The position numbers and the translations under genes were made by a program. Positions 32,639 to 40,839 of a stretch of 64,000 nucleotides of DNA are shown piece after piece. This DNA comes from JADJGC01 sp964576925 (lineage in GTDB: Bacteria > Zixibacteria > MSB-5A5 > CAIYYT01). The notes under the pieces were generated by a model. It was not told the DNA's origin. It saw only the letters and a list, made by a program, of their open reading frames with translations, and searched no databases. Within the stretch, counting starts at the first letter, position 1. Every line of letters starts with the position of its first letter. Location: the NCBI GenBank assembly GCA_964576925.1, contig CAZNWJ010000003.1, positions 408,537 through 472,536 of the forward strand, read 5' to 3'.

Positions 32639-32715
32639 CGGGGTGTAGCTCAGCCTGGTAGAGCACTTGGTTCGGGACTAAGGGGCCGAAGGTTCAAATC
32701 CTTTCACCCCGACCA
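32639..32715 (+). tRNA. tRNA-Pro (anticodon CGG)
   Basis: Acceptor CGGGGTG pairs with CACCCCG, the D arm is AGCTCAGCCTGGTAGAGC, the anticodon arm CTTGG/CTAAG encloses TTCGGGA (G at position 37, as expected for proline tRNA), and the T loop is GTTCAAATC. The 3' CCA is encoded. Confidence 0.94.
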
Positions 32716-32823
32716 TAGATTAGGGGGCAATCCTATCATGTATCCTTCCATCGAGAGTTATCCAACAACGGCAACCCCAGACGGGTATCTGGATATCCGG
32801 TACCAGTTGAGGAGTAGTAAGCT

Positions 32824-34008
32824 GTGTATCCTGAAATCAAGCTAAAGCCGGGCAAGGAAGCGAATCTCATCTATCGCCACCCCTGGGTATTCTCCGGCGC
32901 GCTATCACGAAAACCAGACAATCTGGCGAATGGAAGTTTGGTGACCGTTGCTGATGCGAACGGCAAGCCGTTGGGCACGGGAATCTACTCGCAGCACTCC
33001 CAGATATCCGTCCGAGTGCTGGAGTTTGCCGAGCTGGCAATTGATCAGCAGTGGTTTGCCCAGAAATTCCTGGCCGCGGAGGAGCGACGCCGAACACTTG
33101 GCTATGGTCGGGAATCGGGGACAACCGGATATCGATTGATTTTTGGCGAAGCGGATGGAGTTCCGGGGTTGATCGTCGACCGGTACGATGATGTGTTTGT
33201 TATCCAATCAGCGGTGGCGGGGGTCGACCGGCTCAAAACAGATATCGTCGCGGCGTTGGTGACTCTGTTCCAACCGCGGGCGATCGTTGAGCGCTCCGAC
33301 CTTCCGGTTCGACATGAAGAAGAACTTGAGCAGGTCACCGGTCTGCTTTACGGCGAAATCGATGCACCGGTGCCGTTCCTCGAGAACGGGCTGCGGTTTG
33401 AGGCGGATGTCATCGCCGGGCAAAAGACGGGTTTCTATCTTGACCAGAAAGACCTGCGCAGAGAAATCATGGCGCTCGCACAGGGCAGGGAAGCGCTGAA
33501 TCTGTTTTCGAATTCCGGGAGTTTTGCGATTGCGGCGCTCAAGGGCGGCGCCACACGCGTGCTCAATGTCGACAGTTCGGGACCGGCGCTCGATCTTTGC
33601 TATCATTTTGCAGAGATGAACGATCTTGACAAGGCGAAGATCGAGGATTCCTGCAGCGACGTGTTCAGCTGGCTGAGCGAAAGACAACCGCCGTCGTACG
33701 ACATGATCATTTTGGACCCGCCGGCGTTGATTAAGTCGCGCTCGGATGCGGAGTCGGGGAAGAAGGCGTATCATTTTCTCAACCGGGCGGCAATCCGCAT
33801 GTTGCGGCCGGGCGGTATCCTGGTGACATCGAGTTGTTCGGCGTTTTTCACCGAAGAGGATTTTCTGTTTATGCTGCGGCGCGCGGCGGTGCAAGCCAAG
33901 CGCGGGCTGCATCTGCTGCGCTACGTTCCGCAAGCGCCGGATCATCCCTGGTCGGCGTTTTTCCCGGAGTCGAAGTACCTCAAGTCGTTCATTTGTTTGA
34001 TCCCCTAA
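32824..34008 (+). CDS. RlmI-type class I rRNA methyltransferase (23S m5C1962)
   Basis: 394 residues from a GTG start. The PUA domain covers about 1-75 (IYRHPWVFSGALSRKP). An RRxxLGYGRESGTTGYRLIFGEADGVPGLIVDRYDD segment links to the methyltransferase domain. Motif I is reduced to ALNLFSNSGSFAIAALKGGA with VDSSGPALD, motif IV is ILDPPALIK, and VTSSCSAFF contains the likely catalytic cysteine. This order is that of RlmI. Length is normal. Target base is inferred from the family. Confidence 0.9.
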   Translation: MYPEIKLKPGKEANLIYRHPWVFSGALSRKPDNLANGSLVTVADANGKPLGTGIYSQHSQISVRVLEFAELAIDQQWFAQKFLAAEERRRTLGYGRESGTTGYRLIFGEADGVPGLIVDRYDDVFVIQSAVAGVDRLKTDIVAALVTLFQPRAIVERSDLPVRHEEELEQVTGLLYGEIDAPVPFLENGLRFEADVIAGQKTGFYLDQKDLRREIMALAQGREALNLFSNSGSFAIAALKGGATRVLNVDSSGPALDLCYHFAEMNDLDKAKIEDSCSDVFSWLSERQPPSYDMIILDPPALIKSRSDAESGKKAYHFLNRAAIRMLRPGGILVTSSCSAFFTEEDFLFMLRRAAVQAKRGLHLLRYVPQAPDHPWSAFFPESKYLKSFICLIP

Positions 34009-34067
34009 TCGCGCTCAAACCGATTACCAACTTGCACGGCGATCAAGCGTTCATTATCATCGGGACG

Positions 34068-34535
34068 ATGTCACAACGGAAAGCGGTCTATGTCGCCATC
34101 GTCGGCGGCTACGAGTGCAGCGCTGCCGACTATGCGGTGGCGGAGCGTGTCGGCGAACTGCTCGCGCAGCGGGGAGTTGTCGTAGTGACCGGCGGGCGGC
34201 ATGGGATTACAGAGGCCGCCTGTAAGGGCGCCAAGCGCGGGGGCGGCACGACGATCGGAATTTTGCCGGGTGAAGATTACCGCGAGGCGAATGATTATGT
34301 GGACCATGCGATTTGCACCGATATGGGGTCGTCGCGCAATCATGTCATCATCATGACCGCCGACGCCGTGATCGCCTTCCCGGGCAAGTACGGCACGCTC
34401 TCGGAGGTCGCTTATGCGCTGTTGCATCAGCGGCCGATCGTCTCGCTCGGTTCGTGGGAGGTCGCCGAGGAAATCATCAAAGCGCAAACGCCGCAGGAAG
34501 CGGTGGAAAAGGTTCTGCAGGAGGTTCGACCATGA
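34068..34535 (+). CDS. LOG-like Rossmann-fold protein (TIGR00725 type)
   Basis: 155 residues from ATG 34068; upstream in-frame codons belong to the previous gene's region. It shows VAIVGGYECS, VVTGGRHGITEAACKGAKRGGGTTIGILPG and a shortened FPGKYGTLSEVAYAL in place of the LOG motif PGGxGTxxE. This matches TIGR00725-type lysine-decarboxylase-like proteins, related to nucleotide 5'-monophosphate phosphoribohydrolases. The catalytic activity of this branch is unclear. The stop overlaps the acylphosphatase start (ATGA). Confidence 0.82.
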   Translation: MSQRKAVYVAIVGGYECSAADYAVAERVGELLAQRGVVVVTGGRHGITEAACKGAKRGGGTTIGILPGEDYREANDYVDHAICTDMGSSRNHVIIMTADAVIAFPGKYGTLSEVAYALLHQRPIVSLGSWEVAEEIIKAQTPQEAVEKVLQEVRP

Positions 34536-34813
34536 GTGAGATGGCATGCGCCAGAGTCCTGATTTCCGGCCGGGTGCAGGGAGTCGGTTACCGGTTCTTT
34601 GTGACCACGCGCGCCGAGAATTACCCGATTTTCGGCTATGTACGGAATCTCGAGACCGGCGCGGTCGAGATCGAGGTCGAGGGGGTCAAACAGACGGTGA
34701 TGGACTTCATCAACGAGGTGCGCAAGGGGCCGCGTCACGCGCAGGTCGAGGATTTCCAAATGGAGTGGAAGCCGTATAAAATGAACTACGATACATTCTT
34801 TGTGAAGTACTGA
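34532..34813 (+). CDS. Acylphosphatase
   Basis: 93 residues. The family signatures ARVLISGRVQGVGYRFF (with the phosphate-binding Arg) and GYVRNLETGAVEIEVEG (catalytic Asn) are both clear. It hydrolyses acyl phosphates in the cytosol. A strong AGGAGG lies just before the start, inside the preceding gene. It is two bases from apt. Confidence 0.95.
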   Translation: MSEMACARVLISGRVQGVGYRFFVTTRAENYPIFGYVRNLETGAVEIEVEGVKQTVMDFINEVRKGPRHAQVEDFQMEWKPYKMNYDTFFVKY

Positions 34814-34815
34814 TT

Positions 34816-35337
34816 ATGAATCTGAGCAGCAAAATCCGCAACATTCCCGATTTTCCCAAGAAGGGAATCGTTTTTCGCGACATCACGACCCTGCTCCAGG
34901 ACCCCCGCGCTTACGAGCAGTCGATCGACCAGTTCTGCAGCCATTTCGTCAAGCACAAGGTGACGAAGATCGGCGTAGTGGAGTCGCGTGGCTTCATCTT
35001 CGGCGGGCCGATCGCGCTTCAACTCGGTGTAGGCATCGTACCGATTCGCAAGAAGGGCAAGCTGCCGTGGGAGACAGTGCGACAGACTTACAAGCTGGAG
35101 TACGGTACCGACAGCCTCGAGATCCACAAGGACGCCGTGACCAAGCGTGATCGCGTGTTGATCATCGACGATTTATTGGCGACCGGCGGCACGGCGCACG
35201 CCTCGATCAAGCTGGTGGAGAAACTTGGCGCGACGGTGGCCGGGCTCGGTTTCCTGATCGAGCTGTCGTTTCTTAACGGCCGCAAGAAGCTGAAGGACTA
35301 CGAAGTCCTGACCTTGATTCAGTACGATTCCGAGTAA
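34816..35337 (+). CDS. apt: Adenine phosphoribosyltransferase
   Basis: 173 residues with IRNIPDFPKKGIVFRDITTLL at the N-terminus, ESRGFIFGGPIALQLGVGIVPIRKKGKLP (substrate hood) and the PRPP loop VLIIDDLLATGGTAHA. These identify Apt, which salvages adenine to AMP. It is the last gene of a four-gene run from the rRNA methyltransferase and ends 11 bases before tRNA-Arg. Confidence 0.96.
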   Translation: MNLSSKIRNIPDFPKKGIVFRDITTLLQDPRAYEQSIDQFCSHFVKHKVTKIGVVESRGFIFGGPIALQLGVGIVPIRKKGKLPWETVRQTYKLEYGTDSLEIHKDAVTKRDRVLIIDDLLATGGTAHASIKLVEKLGATVAGLGFLIELSFLNGRKKLKDYEVLTLIQYDSE

Positions 35338-35347
35338 GCGAATTCCT

Positions 35348-35421
35348 GCCCCCGTAGCTCAGGTGGATAGAGCAGAAGTTTCCTAAACTTTTGGTCGCGT
35401 GTTCGAGTCACGCCGGGGGTA
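35348..35421 (+). tRNA. tRNA-Arg (anticodon CCT)
   Basis: Acceptor GCCCCCG pairs with CGGGGGT (a terminal G-T pair), the D arm is AGCTCAGGTGGATAGAGC, the anticodon arm GAAGT/ACTTT encloses TTCCTAA, and the T loop is GTTCGAGTC. CCA is not encoded. The 3' end lies 13 bases from the stop of the convergent motB. Confidence 0.9.
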
Positions 35422-35434
35422 GAAATTGCCGGCG

Positions 35435-36379
35435 TTACTCGCTGGACGCTGACTGCGGTTGCAGCGGTGCGGAATCGACCTGGGAGGTCGGGGCGGGATC
35501 GGAACTCGCCGGTTCTTGTGCGGGCGGATCGGTCTGCGAAATCTCTTTGTCTTCCACGATCACGTTTTTGTCGAGGTAGTTTAAGCCCGAAAATTCATTC
35601 TGAACGATGATCGCGATGCGGCGATTGGCCGGGTTGCCGGGGTCGATCTTGTCTTTGGGTTGCGTATCAGCGTAGCCACGCACTTCGGCGACCTGATCGC
35701 GGCGCAGGCCGTTTTCTTTCATCCAGCGGCGCGCGCTGTTGCAGCGGTCGACGGAGAGTTCCCAGTTGGTATATTTGGCGCCGTCGGCATACTGGTAGGC
35801 GTCGGTATGGCCCTCGATGATTACCCGATTGGGCAGGCGGGCGATTTCCTCGGCAACGATCATGAGCAATTGCTTGGTGAAGGGCTTGAGCTCGGCTGAA
35901 CCGCGCTCGAAGAACGACTCGCCAACTGATTCCAGGAGCTGGATGCGCAGCCCTTCGGCGGTCATCTGCACTTCGATCTGATTCTTGAGCCGCTCGAAAC
36001 CGGGATTTTCGCGGAGCTTTTTCATGATTTCCGCAGCAGCTTCCTTGAGGCGCTCGCGGGCTTCTTTCTCGCGCATCTTTCTGATCTGCTCTTCCGTCAT
36101 CATGTTCTTGCTTTTGAGTTCGATCACTGAGGTGCCCTTGTTCGGCAGGACGGTCTGGTCGCCGCCTTTCTTGAAGCCGGTGGGGTTCTGGAAATAGCCG
36201 GCGACGCTTTCCCGCACGGTTTCGGACTGCGCGATCAGCCACATCACAAGAAAGAACGCCATCATCGAGGTGACGAAGTCGGCATAGGCGACTTTCCACG
36301 AACCGCCGTGATGGCCGCCGCCATGTCCCTTCTTCTTCTTGACGATGATTACGGGATCTTGATTGCTTTCGTCAGCCAC
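35435..36379 (-). CDS. motB: Flagellar motor stator protein MotB (set 1)
   Basis: The 314-residue protein has a Gly/His-rich cytoplasmic tail, a membrane helix AYADFVTSMMAFFLVMWLI with the ion-binding Asp34, a plug segment and a C-terminal OmpA-like peptidoglycan-binding domain (VIIEGHTDAYQY, NWELSVDRCNSARRWM, NPANRRIAIIV). The helix sequence is very close to proton-type MotB of E. coli. It lies 12 bases after motA in an operon. The tail is Pro/Ala/Ser-rich. Confidence 0.94.
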   Translation of the reverse strand: MADESNQDPVIIVKKKKGHGGGHHGGSWKVAYADFVTSMMAFFLVMWLIAQSETVRESVAGYFQNPTGFKKGGDQTVLPNKGTSVIELKSKNMMTEEQIRKMREKEARERLKEAAAEIMKKLRENPGFERLKNQIEVQMTAEGLRIQLLESVGESFFERGSAELKPFTKQLLMIVAEEIARLPNRVIIEGHTDAYQYADGAKYTNWELSVDRCNSARRWMKENGLRRDQVAEVRGYADTQPKDKIDPGNPANRRIAIIVQNEFSGLNYLDKNVIVEDKEISQTDPPAQEPASSDPAPTSQVDSAPLQPQSASSE

Positions 36380-36391
36380 GGCTCAAGCCTC

Positions 36392-37249
36392 TTACTTGTT
36401 GCGGGTTTGACGACAAGCGTTTTCGACTTCTTCAAAAGTCGGGCGGCTCGAGGCGTAGATTGCCCGGCGCGCGAATTCAACCGCGATGGAAGCGGCAAAA
36501 CCTTTCTGGAAGCCGAGCATGCCCTGCTTAAGGCAGGCGTAGTACTTGCTGCCTTCTTCGTTTAACGACTGGATGTTCTTGGCGATCGGCTGAAACAAGC
36601 CGTAACACAACAGAATACCGAGAAAGGTTCCCACGAGCGCGGCAGCGACCTTGTGGCCGATTTCCTCCGGCGGTCCGCCGATGGCGCCCATAGTGACTAC
36701 GATTCCCAGCACGGCGGCGACGATACCGAATCCCGGCATCGAGTCCGCCATCGTTTGAATCGCCTCGGCCGGTTTGGCCTGTTCCTCGTGGTGGGTTTCG
36801 AGATCCAGATCCATCAGAGCTTCCAGGTCTTGTGCCGAGATCGCGCCGGTAATGATCACGCGCATGGTATCGGAGAAGAAGTGCACGGCGTGATGGTCTT
36901 TCAGAAAGGCGGGATATTTCTTGAGAATCGTCGATTCGAACGGCTTCTCGATATGGCTTTCCAAGCCGACCAGGCCGTCTTTCCGGGCGACATTGAAGAT
37001 TTCATACATCATGACGAGCAGGTCAGTGAAGTGTTGCTTGCTGGGTCCGGAGCCGAGGACCTTCAACATTTGCGGGATCATCTGCTTGATAGTTTTCAGA
37101 GGGGACATTGCCAACAACGACCCAATCGCCGCGCCGGCCATGATAACAAACTCTGAAGGCTGAATGAGAACAGGTAGCGGTCCGCCGTGCATGACAAACC
37201 CGCCGACCACACCGCCCAGCACGATGACTAATCCGATAATGGCAAACAT
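36392..37249 (-). CDS. motA: Flagellar motor stator protein MotA (set 1)
   Basis: 285 residues with four membrane helices (about 1-21, 32-49, 170-190, 202-222) and a large cytoplasmic loop. The family motif is visible as ADSMPGFGIVAAVLGIVVTMG, and the loop has the Glu/Arg pair region (KPFESTILKKYPAFL). It forms the ion channel with MotB and pushes on FliG. Proton coupling is inferred from resemblance to E. coli MotA. Confidence 0.95.
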   Translation of the reverse strand: MFAIIGLVIVLGGVVGGFVMHGGPLPVLIQPSEFVIMAGAAIGSLLAMSPLKTIKQMIPQMLKVLGSGPSKQHFTDLLVMMYEIFNVARKDGLVGLESHIEKPFESTILKKYPAFLKDHHAVHFFSDTMRVIITGAISAQDLEALMDLDLETHHEEQAKPAEAIQTMADSMPGFGIVAAVLGIVVTMGAIGGPPEEIGHKVAAALVGTFLGILLCYGLFQPIAKNIQSLNEEGSKYYACLKQGMLGFQKGFAASIAVEFARRAIYASSRPTFEEVENACRQTRNK

Positions 37250-37503
37250 GTTACAGCAACTGCTCCGTCAGTTTAATCGTCCAGATGCGAGCCGTCCTGG
37301 CCCTCTCTTGATTTTGTCGTCACAGTTTGTATTGACGTGAACGCTTGGGCCGCAATTTCCGGTGCCGTTCGCGGTGTTGCGGGAGGCAGTACGCTCGCGG
37401 CAAGTCCTGTCGAGTGCGGGCTAGTCTGTTTCAGAGTGAACCACGCCAGGCGAAGCGCAGCAAAAGTGTGGCGCGAAGGCCATAGATGAGCGGCGGTTGG
37501 GAG

Positions 37504-37530
37504 TCAAGCATTTCGTTGGCACGCCGATAC
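37504..37530 (+). promoter_or_regulatory. Putative sigma-28 (FliA) promoter of the second motAB pair
   Basis: TCAA at 37504-37507, 15 bases, then GCCGATAC at 37523-37530. The flagellar sigma-28 consensus is TAAA-N15-GCCGATAA, so spacing is exact and ten of twelve bases agree. It lies about 75 bases before the motA2 start. The rest of the 354-base gap between the divergent stator operons shows no other clear element. Confidence 0.6.
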
Positions 37531-37603
37531 TTTCAAGGAATATGGAAGGCGACTGGATTCTCACAACTGTCCTATCGAGAAACAACGCCGGCCACGAAGA
37601 ATT

Positions 37604-38389
37604 ATGCGTTTCGACTTAGCAACCATATCCGGAATGCTCCTGGGAGTCGGCGCGATCGTGATCGCCTACCTGATGGAAGGTGGATCGCTGGCGTCGGTGT
37701 TCCAGGCTCCCGCGGTCATGCTCGTGCTGCTGGGGACGCTGGGCGCCGGGATGATCACGACGAGCATGAGCACCGTTCTGTTGATTCCGACGTATTTGCG
37801 GATCGCGTTTTTAGGCCAGGCGGTCGACGTGCGCGATACGATCGAGCGGATGGTCTACCTGGCGGAGCGCGCGCGCCGCGAGGGAATTCTCGGATTGGAG
37901 ACGTTTCTCGACGACGCCCCGAGTCCGTTTTTCAAGAAGGCGCTGCAACTCCTGATTGACGGCACCGAAGTCACGGCGTTGCGCAGTATCCTCGAGACCG
38001 AGATCGCTTACATGGAAGAACGCCATCGGCGCGGTATCGAGCTGTTCAAGAAGATGGGTGGGTTTGCTCCGACGCTCGGCATCATTGGTACCGTACTCGG
38101 GTTGATTCACACTCTCGCCAATACGACCGACACGACGCGGATGGCCTCCGGGATCGCGGCTGCATTTATTGCCACGCTGTGGGGTGTCTGCTCGGCGAAT
38201 CTGTTTTTCCTGCCGGTCGGGGACAAGCTGCGGCATCGACATCTCGAAGAAACCACGAATCTTGAGCTGGTTCTCGAAGGTGTACTGGCAATTCAATCGG
38301 GGGACAATCCGCGGGTGATTCGCACCAAGCTGCTGTCGTATCTGAATCCGCAAGAACGCTACGAGGATCGCTATGCGGCGACGCGGTGA
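37604..38389 (+). CDS. Second MotA-type stator protein (set 2)
   Basis: 261 residues, with four helices (about 9-24, 34-52, 148-170, 181-203) and the motif FAPTLGIIGTVLGLIHTL before the third-helix end. It resembles Bacillus MotA/MotP and Vibrio PomA more than set 1 does, notably ERMVYLAERARREGILGLE in the cytoplasmic loop. It overlaps motB2 by 17 bases. Ion type is not settled by sequence alone. Confidence 0.92.
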   Translation: MRFDLATISGMLLGVGAIVIAYLMEGGSLASVFQAPAVMLVLLGTLGAGMITTSMSTVLLIPTYLRIAFLGQAVDVRDTIERMVYLAERARREGILGLETFLDDAPSPFFKKALQLLIDGTEVTALRSILETEIAYMEERHRRGIELFKKMGGFAPTLGIIGTVLGLIHTLANTTDTTRMASGIAAAFIATLWGVCSANLFFLPVGDKLRHRHLEETTNLELVLEGVLAIQSGDNPRVIRTKLLSYLNPQERYEDRYAATR

Positions 38390-39191
38390 GCTCGACAGCG
38401 ACAACACCGATCGTTGGCTGATGACGTATGCCGACCTGATTACGCTGCTGTTGGCGTTTTTCGTGATGATGTACGCAATCTCCAAGATCGACCTGCGCAA
38501 GTTCGAAAAAGTTACACAACGCCTGCAAGGCGAGTTCAACTCCGGCGATGATCGGATAATCGAACCGGATGAAGCAGAATCGGGAACCGGCGTCCTGAAG
38601 GTGGGCCAGTTGAAAGTTGTGGCGCAGCGTTTGCAGAGTCCGTCGGTCGGACCGGTCAAGGGGCGCGTCAATATGGGGCCGAACAGCAACATTGCGCCCA
38701 GCAGCGGCTTCAGCGAGGTTACGCAATCGGACACCCTGTCCCCGCCCTACACGGTCGAGATGAACGAGCGCGGCCTGGTGATACATGTCCTGGAATCATC
38801 ATTGTTCGCACCAGGACAGGCGGAACTGGCGGAAGCTGCCAAGGCAACATTAGACCGGATCGCGGCTGAAGTGCAGGAGTTGCCCAACCAGATTCGCGTA
38901 GAAGGGCACACCGACAACATGCCGATTGCGACTGCCAAGTTTCCCTCCAATTGGGAACTATCGTCGGCGCGCGCCACGGCAGTAGTCAGGTACTTCGTAG
39001 ATACGCACGGCTTAACGGCCGACCGCATCTCAGCTCTCGGCTACGGCGAACACCGCCCGCTCGTGGAGAACGACACGCCGGAGAATCGCGCGCGTAATCG
39101 GCGTGTTGACATTGTCGTCCTGACCGACAATCTCTCGCGCTATGAGCCGAAGGCGAAACCGGAGACGCTCAGCACCGCCGAGATACCGTAG
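38373..39191 (+). CDS. Second MotB-type stator protein (set 2)
   Basis: 272 residues. The membrane helix WLMTYADLITLLLAFFVMMYAIS carries Asp21, as in Bacillus MotB/MotS. A middle linker (about 60-125) is Gly/Ser/Pro-rich. The OmpA-like domain contains IRVEGHTDNMPI, NWELSSARATAVVRYF and NRARNRRVDIVV. It anchors the stator to peptidoglycan. The divergence from the neighbouring MotB suggests a different ion or regulatory use. Confidence 0.92.
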   Translation: MRRRGELDSDNTDRWLMTYADLITLLLAFFVMMYAISKIDLRKFEKVTQRLQGEFNSGDDRIIEPDEAESGTGVLKVGQLKVVAQRLQSPSVGPVKGRVNMGPNSNIAPSSGFSEVTQSDTLSPPYTVEMNERGLVIHVLESSLFAPGQAELAEAAKATLDRIAAEVQELPNQIRVEGHTDNMPIATAKFPSNWELSSARATAVVRYFVDTHGLTADRISALGYGEHRPLVENDTPENRARNRRVDIVVLTDNLSRYEPKAKPETLSTAEIP

Positions 39192-39299
39192 AAAAGAACA
39201 CAGGAGAGTGCGGAAAAAGATTCCGCCCGCCTGCGACTTCCCGTTTCAAGCCCCAACAATTCCCATTACCACATAATGACTTAGCCGGATTCATCCTTT

Positions 39300-39315
39300 C
39301 GGCACGGCATTTGAC
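39300..39315 (+). promoter_or_regulatory. Sigma-54-like promoter before flgB
   Basis: CGGCACGGCATTTGAC compares with the sigma-54 consensus TGGCACG-N4-TTGCW. The -24 GGCACG is exact and spacing is right, but the -12 reads TTGA rather than TTGC. It is 28 bases before the flgB start, the correct position for a flagellar middle-class promoter. Confidence 0.45.
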
Positions 39316-39342
39316 TTACCCCCGGTCGGAGAAAGGTCTCTG

Positions 39343-39762
39343 ATGAGTAATATTCTACATAAGGCACTGTTTCAAAATGGACTGATCCCGGCTTACTCGA
39401 AGCTGGCCGACCTGGCTTCGCTTCGTCACAAGCTGGTGGCCTCAAATGTTGCCAATGTTAACACGCCAGGCTACGAGAAGCGAACGATGGAGTTCGATCA
39501 AGAACTTCGTAAGGCCCTCGACAAACCCAAATTGTCCGGCGTCATCACCGACAAGATGCATATCGAACTCGGCAATCACCCGAATCGGGCGCCCGAGATT
39601 GAGCGTGTCAAGAAGTCAGAGAACGATACCGGCATCAACTCGGTGGACATCGACCAGGAACTGGCCGACCTCGCACAAAACCAGATTACCTTCGAATTTG
39701 GCGCCGACATGCTGGCGCGCAAGTTCAAATCGCTGAAGTCGGCAATCAAGGGAGAGAGTTAG
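39343..39762 (+). CDS. flgB: Flagellar basal-body rod protein FlgB
   Basis: 139 residues. The rod signature LRHKLVASNVANVNTPGYEKRTMEF lies at about 28-52, and the C-terminus has the usual YNISQ-like helical end (ADMLARKFKSLKSAIKG). GGAGAAAGG precedes the start. FlgB forms the proximal rod. First gene of a nine-gene flagellar operon. Confidence 0.95.
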   Translation: MSNILHKALFQNGLIPAYSKLADLASLRHKLVASNVANVNTPGYEKRTMEFDQELRKALDKPKLSGVITDKMHIELGNHPNRAPEIERVKKSENDTGINSVDIDQELADLAQNQITFEFGADMLARKFKSLKSAIKGES

Positions 39763-39769
39763 AAAAGTC

Positions 39770-40264
39770 ATGAGTGATCTGTTTTCCTCGTTGAAGATTT
39801 CCGGATCGGGGCTGTCGGTCTTTCGCCGCAAGATGAATGTCGCGGCGGAGAATCTGGCGAATGCCGAAGTGACCAAGACAGCCGAAGGCGGCCCCTATAA
39901 GAAGAAGACGCTCTCGATTACCTCGAAAAAGGTGAAAGAGACGTTTTCGCGGGAGCTGAATTCCGCCGCGGTCGAATTGCAGCAATCGGACGCCAAGCAC
40001 ATGCCTGGCAAGCCGGTGGCGATTTTGAACAAGTCCAATATCAACCACGCACAGAGCCGCGAACTGGTCGATCCGACGCAGCAACCGCGCCTGGTGTTTG
40101 ATCCGGACCACCCGGACGCAAACGAAGAAGGGTTCGTGGCGATGCCGGATGTCGATCCGTTGATCGAGATGGTGGAAATGATGGCCGCAGCGCGCGCTTA
40201 CGAGGCGAATCTGTCGGCGATCAATACAGTCAAAGAAATCACCAAGAAGTCTCTGGAGATATAG
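39770..40264 (+). CDS. flgC: Flagellar basal-body rod protein FlgC
   Basis: 164 residues with SGSGLSVFRRKMNVAAENLANAEVTKT at the N-terminus and MVEMMAAARAYEANLSAINTVKEITKKSLEI at the end, both diagnostic for FlgC. FVAMPDVDPLIEM before the last helix is also typical. It starts seven bases after flgB. Confidence 0.95.
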   Translation: MSDLFSSLKISGSGLSVFRRKMNVAAENLANAEVTKTAEGGPYKKKTLSITSKKVKETFSRELNSAAVELQQSDAKHMPGKPVAILNKSNINHAQSRELVDPTQQPRLVFDPDHPDANEEGFVAMPDVDPLIEMVEMMAAARAYEANLSAINTVKEITKKSLEI

Positions 40265-40270
40265 AGTCTC

Positions 40271-40510
40271 ATGGAAATGAAAGTTAACAGCGCAAATCTG
40301 CAGGTCTACGGCAATGCGCCGCAACTGAGGCCGCAGCAACCGCCGGCGGAAGTCGCCAGGGCGGCGGAACCGAATCAATTCGCTGCGGCGAAGTTCGCCG
40401 ATTTGCTGTCGCTTCAGGAGAAGCGCTTTATCATGCAGAATTTCAAACCGGAATCGACAACGAAGGAAGCGACGGCGCATCTGGGCCGTCATATCGACGT
40501 GCGCGCATGA
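40271..40510 (+). CDS. Small protein of unknown function between flgC and fliE
   Basis: 79 residues, no signal peptide or membrane helix. The N-terminal half is Pro/Gln/Ala-rich (APQLRPQQPPAEVARAAEP). The C-terminal half holds FADLLSLQEKRFIMQNFKP and ends LGRHIDVRA. I do not recognise the family. It starts six bases after flgC and overlaps fliE by four bases, so it is translated as part of the basal-body operon. A rod-assembly chaperone or an anti-sigma-like role is possible but unsupported. Confidence 0.75.
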   Translation: MEMKVNSANLQVYGNAPQLRPQQPPAEVARAAEPNQFAAAKFADLLSLQEKRFIMQNFKPESTTKEATAHLGRHIDVRA

Positions 40511-40812
40511 AGCCAATCAGCCTAAATACGCTGCCACAGGAATTCAAGATTCCTCAGGCCTTGCCCGCACCGCCAAAGATGGCGGCGAACGGCGAGACGT
40601 TCGCCGATACGCTGAAGCAGTTTGTCAACTCAGTGAGCGATCTGCAAAGCCAGGCGGCGGGCGCCGAGCAGGCGTTTTTGCGCGGTGAAATCTCCGACGT
40701 CCACCAGGTGATGATTGCCGTGGAAGAAGCCTCGGTAGCGTTTGAGTTGTTGATGGAAATTCGTAATAAACTGCTGGAGGCGTACCAGACGATTCAGCGG
40801 ATGCCGATCTAA
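40507..40812 (+). CDS. fliE: Flagellar hook-basal body protein FliE
   Basis: 101 residues with the FliE pattern: FADTLKQFVNSVSDLQSQAAGAEQAFLRGEISDVHQVMIAVEEAS in the middle and LLMEIRNKLLEAYQTIQRMPI at the C-terminus, the family's most conserved part. FliE joins the MS ring to the rod. Confidence 0.95.
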   Translation: MKPISLNTLPQEFKIPQALPAPPKMAANGETFADTLKQFVNSVSDLQSQAAGAEQAFLRGEISDVHQVMIAVEEASVAFELLMEIRNKLLEAYQTIQRMPI

Positions 40813-40839
40813 GGCGCTTAACCCTCGGAGCATGGATGC

